Positions 1 to 6,586 of a stretch of DNA of 8,914 nt are shown here, one piece after another (positions within the stretch are counted from its first letter, which is position 1; each line of letters opens with the position of its first letter). The DNA lies in NCBI GenBank assembly GCA_027057985.1, contig JALUTJ010000410.1, positions 1 through 8,914 on the forward strand, read 5' to 3'. The position numbers were made by a program, and so were the translations under genes. The stretch is from Chromatiales bacterium (GTDB taxonomy: Bacteria; Pseudomonadota; Gammaproteobacteria; UBA6429; Thiohalophilaceae). Under the pieces are notes generated by a model, which was not told the origin of the DNA, searched no databases, and worked only from the letters and a program-made list of their open reading frames with translations.

Positions 1-824
1 TAAAACGTGTCCTCGATGAAATGCGTCGTATCGATACCCTGATGAGCCCGTTCAAGGCAGACAGTGAGCTCAGTTATATCAACCGCCATGCGGCTATTAA
101 ACCGGTCAAAATATCCGATGAACTTTTTAAACTGATACAGCGTTCAATTCGACTATCAGAGTTGTCCAGTGGCGCTTTTGATATTACCTTTGCCAGTCTT
201 GGCCGCTTTTATGATTACCGTAAAAAAATCCGCCCGGATAAAAAACAGTTCAAAACCTATCTTAAAGATATCAATTACCGTCATATTCGCTTAAATTCGG
301 AAAAGAAAACCATTTACTTTACCCGTAAGGGTACGAAAATCGATCTTGGCGGCATTGCCAAGGGACATGCCGTGGATAATGCCATTGCCCTGTTACAGCA
401 ACATGGTATCAGTGAGGCAATGGTGAGTGCCGGCGGTGATACCCGCATTATTGGCGATCGTCATGGCCGCCCCTGGTATGTTGGTATTCGTGATCCACGC
501 CACAAAGATAAATCCGCCATCGTGCTGCCATTGAGCCAGTCGGCCATTTCAACTTCCGGTGATTACGAACGTTATTTTATTCATAACAAGGTACGTTATC
601 ATCATATTATTCGCCCGGATACCGGTGACTCGGCGCGAGAATTACGCAGTGTCAGTATTCTGGGGCCGGATAGTACAACCTGTGATGGCCTCTCCACCAC
701 GGTATTTATCCTGGGATTAAAAAAGGGAATGAAGCTGGTGGCTTCACTCCCGGATATCGAAGCGATTATTATCGATAACAAAGGCCGGATTTATTACAGC
801 GATGGCCTTAAAGCCGCACAATAA
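1..824 (+). CDS. apbE: ApbE-type FAD:protein FMN transferase, 5' partial
   Basis: This enzyme moves FMN from FAD onto a Thr/Ser of exported flavoproteins, outside the cytoplasmic membrane, with Mg2+. The frame is open from base 3 and reads KRVLDE before the first Met (base 21), continuing the family's 'L..id.lmS.f..dSels..N' block. That Met is therefore not the start, and the signal or lipoprotein N-terminus lies left of the window. Numbered from the Met at 21, the visible family blocks are FDIT (53-56), IDLGGIAKG (107-115), SAGGD (136-140), STSGDYERYF (177-186), HHIIRPDTG (194-202), and Asp222...Thr226 in CDGLSTT, matching the family's Mg-binding D..ST pattern. The protein ends YYSDGLKAAQ, a normal C-terminus, so only about 60-70 N-terminal residues are missing. 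It converges on the next gene with no gap. The flavinylated partner is not in the window and probably lies upstream. The family is secure; the partner is inference. Confidence 0.95.
   Translation, partial: KRVLDEMRRIDTLMSPFKADSELSYINRHAAIKPVKISDELFKLIQRSIRLSELSSGAFDITFASLGRFYDYRKKIRPDKKQFKTYLKDINYRHIRLNSEKKTIYFTRKGTKIDLGGIAKGHAVDNAIALLQQHGISEAMVSAGGDTRIIGDRHGRPWYVGIRDPRHKDKSAIVLPLSQSAISTSGDYERYFIHNKVRYHHIIRPDTGDSARELRSVSILGPDSTTCDGLSTTVFILGLKKGMKLVASLPDIEAIIIDNKGRIYYSDGLKAAQ
780..809. terminator. Weak candidate bidirectional terminator hairpin
   Basis: AAGGCC at 781-786 can pair with GGCCTT at 804-809 across a 17-base loop, inside the last codons of apbE and just past the end of the minus-strand operon. 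The stem is short. There is no T-run on the plus strand and only TTT on the minus strand. It is listed because the two convergent genes leave no other room for a terminator. It could easily be chance. Confidence 0.15.
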
Positions 825-2432
825 TTAAATCAGGTTCGATGCCGTCCCATTAACTATTGGTTCAAATGCGGTCATCCGATCCAGCATGGTGTTATCACCG
901 AGGCCATGATTGGGGAACAGGCTGCTGAACTGGTTCACTTCACCGTGCAGTGCCATGTAGTTCAGTATCACTGTTTCAACCAGCAGGTTGACGTTATTGG
1001 CCGCAGGGGTCGCATTGGTTTCAACCGAGGCATCCGGGCGGAACCAGCCAAGCTGCTGATGCTGTGCCGCCGTCAGTCCATCTGAACCACCCGTAAACAG
1101 GGTTGGACGGCCACCTGGCTTGTAAACGAGGAAGAAAGAGCAGGCCGTGGAGGAGTTGTCACCGGTCCATACCAGCTTACCATTGGCGGCCGGATCCGGT
1201 GTACCATTACTTGAAAGTGAGCCATCACTGAAAACATAGATCATCAATGGTTTCTGTAATATTTCGGCATAACGCAGGCAGGCACCGATACACTGACCAG
1301 CACGTACATCACGGGCATCACCAGTCGTGCGGTTGCCGGTATGATAATCATAGCCACCCATGGTAATGGTACCGGCACCAGCATAGCCTTTTAATACCAT
1401 TTTCATTACCGCAGCGGTTTTACGGAACTCGGCATTATTGGAAAGATCACCATTCGGATCACCATTCGGGAAAACCTGTGCAATTTCCGGATCATTGGCT
1501 GTAGAATCCAGCGCCCCGGCACCACCAAAGCGTTCCACCATATCGGCGCTTTTTACATAGCCACACCGTAGCTGTTTCTTGATTGCAGCATCATCGATAT
1601 CCGGACTCGCGGCTGGATTCGTTGTTACTTTGGTCATTTTGTTTTCACTGATACGGAAAACCGACTCCATCACCCGGGTCGCATTGGCCAGCCCCATTTT
1701 CGCCGCCAGCTCACCGGTATCCACCAGTCCCTCAGTATCACTGGGGCGATCGATCTTGGTCGGTCTTACTGAAAGATCCACCATCGAGGCCGGTGCCAGA
1801 GAATTACCACCGGAGACCGTATTGCGCGATCCGATCAGGGTTAATAGCTCACCACGCGCACCAGCACGGTTAATGCCATACATCGGATTATGCGGGTTAT
1901 TACCGGTATCATTGGCTGAACGTGCCGGAATTACAGCACCGTTAACATCGGTGGTATTGCTAAAGCGCATTTTAATACCCTGCAACATCGCACTTTCAGA
2001 GTGAAAGGGGATACCAAGGTCACGATTGACAAATGCATTGGTGGCAAAATCCGGCAGGCGATCACCTGGAATACCCAGCTTGCTATAACCGGCCGAGGTC
2101 AGACTATCTTCGATACCATCCTGTCCACCGACCAGCACATTGGAACCGGCAAAGTTGGCACCGCCGGCAAGATCGAAACAGATAAAGGGAATCTTGTCAG
2201 CTCCCGGTACAATATTACATTCGGAGGCGACCTTTAAGGCCTCAAGGTCACTGGAGAGGCCATGTGCCTGGCGTGTTCCTGCCAGCAAGCCCATAAAAGT
2301 CGGTGCCAGTACCGCGCCGGTGCCACTGATAAAGCCCTGGCGAAGAAAGTCACGCCGAGTAACCGGGCGAGGATGATCCGGGTGCCGCAGGGGTTCATCC
2401 GGGTGAAGCGTTGGAATTTTCTTCTTGGCCAT
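825..2432 (-). CDS. Tat-exported DUF1501-like protein (535 aa)
   Basis: This is the last gene of the three-gene minus-strand operon. The Met at 2432 has AAGGAA (2441-2446) 8 bases upstream, and the gap to the preceding gene is 30 bases. The N-terminus is a Tat signal: a 24-residue polar, His/Pro-rich n-region, then TRRDFL (25-30), a Gly/Ala hydrophobic stretch, and probable cleavage near QAHG (55-58). The mature part recalls the DUF1501 family, whose members are Tat proteins of alkaline-phosphatase/sulfatase-like fold with unclear function: a Gly-rich first strand (DLAGGANFAGSN, 87-98), GGYDYHTG (359-366) where DUF1501 has a GGWDTH-like motif, and FSDGSLSSNG (401-410) near where DUF1501 has SEFGRT. 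His364 and Asp residues could bind metal. There is no CxxCH. Tat export suggests folding or cofactor loading in the cytoplasm. Similar proteins are sometimes named GspF in databases; nothing here resembles a type II secretion membrane protein. Family match is moderate and the reaction is unknown. Confidence 0.75.
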   Translation of the reverse strand: MAKKKIPTLHPDEPLRHPDHPRPVTRRDFLRQGFISGTGAVLAPTFMGLLAGTRQAHGLSSDLEALKVASECNIVPGADKIPFICFDLAGGANFAGSNVLVGGQDGIEDSLTSAGYSKLGIPGDRLPDFATNAFVNRDLGIPFHSESAMLQGIKMRFSNTTDVNGAVIPARSANDTGNNPHNPMYGINRAGARGELLTLIGSRNTVSGGNSLAPASMVDLSVRPTKIDRPSDTEGLVDTGELAAKMGLANATRVMESVFRISENKMTKVTTNPAASPDIDDAAIKKQLRCGYVKSADMVERFGGAGALDSTANDPEIAQVFPNGDPNGDLSNNAEFRKTAAVMKMVLKGYAGAGTITMGGYDYHTGNRTTGDARDVRAGQCIGACLRYAEILQKPLMIYVFSDGSLSSNGTPDPAANGKLVWTGDNSSTACSFFLVYKPGGRPTLFTGGSDGLTAAQHQQLGWFRPDASVETNATPAANNVNLLVETVILNYMALHGEVNQFSSLFPNHGLGDNTMLDRMTAFEPIVNGTASNLI

Positions 2433-2462
2433 AACTAAACTTCCTTCGTCTTGTCTTTAATC

Positions 2463-5093
2463 TTACTGAACCAGCATTGCAGCACTGCCAAGCACCGAGG
2501 TACACATTGCTTTGGCAATTTCACGTGTGCCTGACTGGCCAGCACCACATTGCAGATCCGTACCACAGCTCTGTGTTAATAAACGATCAACCAGGTTACC
2601 AGGATTTGTTGGCGGATTGACTGCATTCGCCGCATCGATTAACTCATAGCGAATCTCTGCACGGGTAGGTGCAGTGACCAGCGTGTTACCTGACGTAGCA
2701 GGGATACCCACCATCCTGTCATATAGCGCATCCGCTACCGCAGTACGGCCAGCGGTATCATAGGCGGTACTGGCTGCCTGGGTGAAATCGAAACTGCCAA
2801 ACATACAGGCTCGTGCTGATATTGTTGTCCCGGTGCGTTCACACTGCGTGGTGATCGTGGTGTCTTCAATCATCCGATCGCAATACTCGAATGCCAGTTG
2901 TGAGATACCAATGATATTAGCCGGTACAAAGGCTGTAATATCTTCAGCCGAGGGTAGTTGCTGTTTCAGTAACTGGTACTTCGCCAGTATAGTTGGGTGA
3001 CTTGTTGGTACACCCGTTAACTCGGACATGGTTGCATTAACTTCAGAGAACGTTCTTACGCCGATATCAGATACTGCCGGTAAATCCGCCGGTGCCGCCG
3101 GTGCCGTTGGCGTTGGTGTCACATATTTATTATTTTCACTGCCAAGTGTTTCAAAAGTCAGGAAGAAATCATCGAGTGTCACACCCTGTTCAGATTGAAT
3201 AACCGCTCCGAGTCGGGATATTTCCTGGTTATTTGCCGTAATCGTATTTGTATTCAGGTTGATAAAAGTCTGGCCAACCAGTGCTTCTTTACCGTTAATA
3301 CCAATACGCATACCAGCAATTGGAATATTGATAGCTGGTACGGTACTACTGAGATTGACATATACCGGGTTATTGAACAGATAACTGTAATCATCGAACT
3401 GCTCTACCTGCATCTTGATATAACTGTTTGCTGGCACACCTGCGATATGGCTGATACTAAAGAGCAGGAAGTATTTCTCACCGACACCAGCCTTGAAGTT
3501 CTGCTGTATCTGTTCTGTTGTGAGGGCACGGTTATGAACTGCAACCATTCTAATAGTGCCATTCCAGCCAGTGGACTGACCCAGCTCATTGCCAAGAATA
3601 AAGGCATTGGTACTACCCCAGTTCGTCAGTTCACCACCCACATCATTGGCATCGACATCATCGGTATAGACACCATTGACATAGATACGACGGCCATTGA
3701 CCGGATCATAGTTCATAACGATATGTTGCAATGATGCCTGCAGGTCTTCATCACCTGCTGCTGTTTCCAGTACCGGGTCGCCGTTGTTATTCGAGGTAGT
3801 CGCACGATGATAGAACTGATAGTTGTATTCATTCTGCGCAATAGTAAAGTTTCGCGATGTAGCACTACCAGAGTAGGAAATAATATTTTTCCCCATCTGT
3901 ACCACGTTGGCAGGAATGACCCATGCCTCAATAGCGTATTCACCACGACTGCGAATGGTATTAAGCAACTTCTGACTGGCTTCAAATGTTGCCTGAGCCC
4001 GGCCATTGGCGCCAGTAGCATTAAAACGTAGGCCATAACCACTGACCCAGCTTACATCACCGGAAATCGACAGATCCATAACGGGCTCTACACCACTGGT
4101 GTCATAAGCAATGGTACCGCTGCCAGTTTTAAATTCCCACAATGCCACCTGGTTCTGGGTATGACGCTCGCCCCCAGAAGCTACGATAGCTTCTGGTGGC
4201 TGTAGCTTCATGGCCTTACTGACAATCAGGTTAGGATCGATGACTGTATTGGGAATAGTGCCCGCGAAGGTAGTAATCGCTGCCTGCATGTCACTTGCAT
4301 CATTAGCACAACTGCTGGTCCAGCAGTTGTGAAATTCCTGCCCCAGTCGTAATACGAAACGTGAATTCGCTGGATTAACCAGGTCCATCTTTTGTTGCGC
4401 AGCAAGGTAGGCCTCATTGGCATCAGACGATGCAAAAAATGGGGCTGTCGGTGTCGCAGATACAGGAGAATGACAGGCTGCACAGTTTGTTTTCAGCAGT
4501 GTATAAACCTGGCTACTGGCAAAACCTGAGGATGATGTCGGATAGTTCTTACTGCTACCCACATCGCGTAAAGGACTAGGCGCTGTCAGGGTAACTCCCT
4601 GCGGTACCGCACCGGTACCATTGGTTTCAGCATCCCATGCAGCGATAAAATCCCGAATGGCATCGGCACATAGCGCATCGGTTGCCAGCCAGCAGGCCTG
4701 TGACTTGCCGTTTACCTGCTTGTGTCCATTACGAATAATGGTCACCATCAAAGAATCATTGGGAGAAGCAAGGTTCGCAACCTGTACCCCGGTCGAGCCA
4801 AAGCTCAGGGCAGCAGCATAGGCAATCTCGATATCCTTACCATGCACAAACTGCGGTGACTGGCCACCGGTTGAGTGACAGCGGCCACAACGACTCTGAC
4901 TGGAGAGATTACGCCAGACATTTTTTTCAAAGGCAATAACATCAGCCGAACTGGATGACGTAATTAAAGAAGAAGAGGCACTACTGCCCAGGTTCTGGTT
5001 CAGTTCTGTATCTGCACCACCGCCACAGGCCGTGAGCATAAATGCAAACAGTGCAGGTAGTATCCATTTAAAATGTACCGATGCTCTTCTCAT
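2463..5093 (-). CDS. Di-heme cytochrome c / LamG-domain lipoprotein (876 aa)
   Basis: This is the middle gene of the operon. GGAG (5101-5104) sits 7 bases before the Met at 5093. A lipoprotein signal ends LTAC (Cys23) with Gly at +2, so outer-membrane sorting is expected. A Ser-rich tether follows (37-49). Two related cytochrome-like modules come next: about 52-155 with CGRCH (69-73; DNA 4875-4889), and about 192-278 with CAACH (204-208; DNA 4470-4484). Each also has a trailing His (124, 255) and a second Cys pair beginning C-W (134/142, 257/262). A LamG/concanavalin-like domain spans about 316-535 (ALWEF, EAWV, RIYVNG, then a typical final helix NRALTTEQIQQNF). A beta-rich stretch (540-655), a Thr/Pro/Ala linker (659-672) and a Cys-containing C-terminal domain (675-876; Cys 738, 751, 763, 843, 849, 864) complete it. 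The likely role is electron transfer at the envelope, with LamG binding a partner or polymer. Domain calls are good; substrate unknown. Confidence 0.85.
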   Translation of the reverse strand: MRRASVHFKWILPALFAFMLTACGGGADTELNQNLGSSASSSLITSSSSADVIAFEKNVWRNLSSQSRCGRCHSTGGQSPQFVHGKDIEIAYAAALSFGSTGVQVANLASPNDSLMVTIIRNGHKQVNGKSQACWLATDALCADAIRDFIAAWDAETNGTGAVPQGVTLTAPSPLRDVGSSKNYPTSSSGFASSQVYTLLKTNCAACHSPVSATPTAPFFASSDANEAYLAAQQKMDLVNPANSRFVLRLGQEFHNCWTSSCANDASDMQAAITTFAGTIPNTVIDPNLIVSKAMKLQPPEAIVASGGERHTQNQVALWEFKTGSGTIAYDTSGVEPVMDLSISGDVSWVSGYGLRFNATGANGRAQATFEASQKLLNTIRSRGEYAIEAWVIPANVVQMGKNIISYSGSATSRNFTIAQNEYNYQFYHRATTSNNNGDPVLETAAGDEDLQASLQHIVMNYDPVNGRRIYVNGVYTDDVDANDVGGELTNWGSTNAFILGNELGQSTGWNGTIRMVAVHNRALTTEQIQQNFKAGVGEKYFLLFSISHIAGVPANSYIKMQVEQFDDYSYLFNNPVYVNLSSTVPAINIPIAGMRIGINGKEALVGQTFINLNTNTITANNQEISRLGAVIQSEQGVTLDDFFLTFETLGSENNKYVTPTPTAPAAPADLPAVSDIGVRTFSEVNATMSELTGVPTSHPTILAKYQLLKQQLPSAEDITAFVPANIIGISQLAFEYCDRMIEDTTITTQCERTGTTISARACMFGSFDFTQAASTAYDTAGRTAVADALYDRMVGIPATSGNTLVTAPTRAEIRYELIDAANAVNPPTNPGNLVDRLLTQSCGTDLQCGAGQSGTREIAKAMCTSVLGSAAMLVQ
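4171..4199. repeat. Strong intragenic hairpin
   Basis: CCAGAAGCTA (4174-4183) and TAGCTTCTGG (4187-4196) are perfect reverse complements around a 3-base loop CGA. After one mismatch, two more pairs form (4171-4172 with 4198-4199). It lies in the LamG lipoprotein gene, in codons for residues about 299-308, at the linker between the heme modules and the LamG domain. No T-run follows on either strand, so a rho-independent terminator is unlikely. Confidence 0.7.
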
Positions 5094-5108
5094 CGTTTTA
5101 CTCCATCG

Positions 5109-5121
5109 ATCTCGCCGAGAT
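5109..5121. repeat. Short inverted repeat in the operon gap
   Basis: In the 42-base gap between the mono-heme cytochrome gene and the LamG lipoprotein gene, ATCTC (5109-5113) pairs with GAGAT (5117-5121) around GCC. On the minus-strand transcript this small hairpin lies just before the GGAG ribosome site (5101-5104). It could influence mRNA processing or translation of the second gene, but it is short enough to be chance. Confidence 0.3.
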
Positions 5122-5135
5122 TAAATTCAGTATAG

Positions 5136-6338
5136 TTACGGGCCTTTACAGTAATCTGCGCTTTCGGCAAAGACCTGTTTCAATTTGTAGCCCACGCTCT
5201 TGAAGCTACTAATCATATTATTGACCTGTGTGCGATCAGCGGTATTACCCGGTGGATGCAGGCAAACTGCCTTGAATACTTTTTCGACCTGGCAGCGTGC
5301 AAACTGCTCGCTATAGGCCAGTTCTTTGGCCATGGACTTTGCACCACTGCCACTGGCAGGCAGGCTGCTATCCCAGCCCAGTAATGAGTTCTTGCCCTCA
5401 CGCCAGTAATTCACCCAGCTGTCATCAGGTACGATAAACCCCGGCTTGAAGTTATCGGCATTGATCAGATTCTTTGGCTGAACCACCCCGCGGGTAAAGG
5501 AAAGGCGGTTATTGACCTTGTCATAATCATAATAAGCAAAGGCCTGAGTTAGTGGATCCATACCGCTATGACAGCCGATACATCCATTCATATAAATACG
5601 GCTGTCACCACCGGGACTACGTGATACATCCTGGCGAATACGATCGGCCGGGCGAGTCACATCTTTTAATTGCTCCATGTCCTGGCAGAGATGATTTAAC
5701 ACGGTAAAACGGAACATGGCACGGTTGGTACCATCGACGAAAAAGGCCTTGGCACCGGCCCGGGTAGTAATGACACCTGCCGTTTCTGCCGAGGTGAGGA
5801 TGTTACTGGTTTGAGAAGCCTGTGAAACCTGAACCAGCACATTCGTGTCACCGAGGTTCGCACCTGACTCTTCAAGGAATTTGTAATGCGCATTACTGGA
5901 ATAACTATAGGCCGGTAGACCAGTTACCGTAGATGTATTACCTATATATAGCAGGTCGTCAAAAAGAATACGCCGAAAATCAAGATCATCCCGAATGGCA
6001 CCAATTACAGTGGCAGTATAGTCATTGAGGGTACCCTCGGTATCCATATCCTCGGGGAAAATCGTCTGTGCCTCATTCGTCCAGGGGGTAATCAGGTTGA
6101 CCAGTGTCGCATTATAGAAATGCGGGTTATCCATGGCGATATAGGCGGCCCCCACGGCATCACCACTGGCAACCAGTGTTTCCATCTGGTTCAGCACCGC
6201 GATACTGGGCTCCACCCCGGCAATGCGATCATGAATGCGCTTGGCCTGGCTACGTGCATCGGCAAATACCTGGCTGGCAAAAAGTGTGAGACAGATAGCA
6301 ATCACACCAAAGCTGGCTCGATGACTGTTGACAATCAT
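5136..6338 (-). CDS. Exported mono-heme c-type cytochrome, DUF1588/DUF1585-like (400 aa)
   Basis: This is the first gene of the minus-strand operon. The start at 6338 is preceded by AAGGAT (6348-6353) with a 9-base gap and by an in-frame TAA just upstream. GGAG at 6340-6343 is too close to serve. A Sec signal peptide is visible: hydrophobic 10-22 and cleavage after ASQVFA (residue 26). One heme site, CIGCH (253-257; DNA 5568-5582), is followed by SGMDPL; Met260 is a possible distal ligand only if the fold permits. The stretch from LNHLCQ (214-219) through CIGCHSGMDPL to FAYYDYD matches the pattern of DUF1588-type planctomycete cytochrome domains. The tail (ELAYSEQFARC, 339-349, to the end) resembles the DUF1585 end domain 'L..S..Fa.C...' and closes with a Cys pair region. 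The usual upstream domains of those long proteins (DUF1587/DUF1592) are not obvious here. It is probably a periplasmic electron carrier for its two operon partners. Heme binding is secure; family placement is moderate. Confidence 0.82.
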   Translation of the reverse strand: MIVNSHRASFGVIAICLTLFASQVFADARSQAKRIHDRIAGVEPSIAVLNQMETLVASGDAVGAAYIAMDNPHFYNATLVNLITPWTNEAQTIFPEDMDTEGTLNDYTATVIGAIRDDLDFRRILFDDLLYIGNTSTVTGLPAYSYSSNAHYKFLEESGANLGDTNVLVQVSQASQTSNILTSAETAGVITTRAGAKAFFVDGTNRAMFRFTVLNHLCQDMEQLKDVTRPADRIRQDVSRSPGGDSRIYMNGCIGCHSGMDPLTQAFAYYDYDKVNNRLSFTRGVVQPKNLINADNFKPGFIVPDDSWVNYWREGKNSLLGWDSSLPASGSGAKSMAKELAYSEQFARCQVEKVFKAVCLHPPGNTADRTQVNNMISSFKSVGYKLKQVFAESADYCKGP

Positions 6339-6369
6339 ACTCCGTCCATCCTTAAATTAAATTAATGCA

Positions 6370-6424
6370 AAAGACCTTATTTTTACCGTGCTCTTGTAAA
6401 ATCCATACTGCAGCAAGGGTCTTT
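6370..6424 (-). promoter_or_regulatory. Nested inverted repeats in the operon leader
   Basis: AAAGACC (6370-6376) is the reverse complement of GGTCTTT (6418-6424). Inside it, TTTTAC (6381-6386) is the reverse complement of GTAAAA (6396-6401). If the minus-strand transcript starts upstream, near 6450, its leader of roughly 110 bases could fold into an outer 7-bp stem enclosing a 6-bp hairpin, about 17 bases before the AAGGAT ribosome site. No known riboswitch was recognised. The role is inference. Confidence 0.3.
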
Positions 6425-6480
6425 CTCTATAGTCCATACACTAATACTAGAGAATTTTACTCATAAAATAGCTGGACTCG

Positions 6481-6515
6481 TTCACAAAAATACACACTTG
6501 TTAACATTGTGTGAA
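6481..6515. promoter_or_regulatory. Candidate operator: dyad between divergent promoters
   Basis: TTCACA (6481-6486) and TGTGAA (6510-6515) form a perfect 6-base inverted repeat 23 bases apart. Nested inside is a second imperfect dyad, CACAC (6493-6497) / GTGTG (6509-6513), around the palindrome GTTAAC (6500-6505). The outer arms overlap the candidate -35 boxes of both promoters. The half-sites resemble CRP half-sites (TGTGA/TCACA), but their spacing and orientation do not make a CRP site. A regulator acting on both transcripts is possible; which one is unknown. Confidence 0.35.
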
Positions 6516-6586
6516 ACTGTTCTCGGTTTATTAACGTCTGCCCCACCATAATATCCACACTATATATAGATGGAGATGTCATCAGG

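Larger units (their letters stand above)
6339..6586. promoter_or_regulatory. Divergent promoter region
   Basis: These 248 AT-rich bases separate the minus-strand operon from the plus-strand HzsA-like gene and must hold both promoters. Weak candidates are, for the plus strand, TTGTGT (6507-6512), 16 bases, TATTAA (6529-6534); for the minus strand, TTGTGA (read from 6487 to 6482), 16 bases, TATGAG (6465-6460). Each matches the sigma-70 consensus only partly, so activation by a regulator is plausible. No small gene was found. The HzsA-like gene has its GGAGA site at 6572-6576. Confidence 0.6.

Noticed and set aside
1060..1090. Possible ApbE flavinylation site (SDGLTAAQ) in the DUF1501-like protein
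   Set aside because: It lacks the Ser/Thr-Gly-Ala-Thr-like core of known targets. Tat-exported DUF1501 proteins are not known flavoproteins.
1579..2376. Plus-strand open frames opposite the DUF1501-like gene
   Set aside because: They have low-complexity composition, no ribosome sites and no family resemblance. They are shadows of the well-supported reverse-strand gene.
825..2432. General secretion pathway protein GspF, a name sometimes given to such proteins
   Set aside because: The protein has a Tat signal and no set of transmembrane helices, and it sits in no type II secretion cluster.
3195..3734. Plus-strand open frame of 179 codons with Ile/Asp/Thr repeats
   Set aside because: It is antisense to the LamG domain, has no ribosome site, and its repeats mirror Asp/Val/Asn-rich codons of the real gene.
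6481..6515. CRP or FNR binding site in the divergent region
   Set aside because: TGTGA/TCACA half-sites occur, but in the wrong order and spacing for CRP (TGTGA-N6-TCACA). No TTGAT-N4-ATCAA FNR site was seen.
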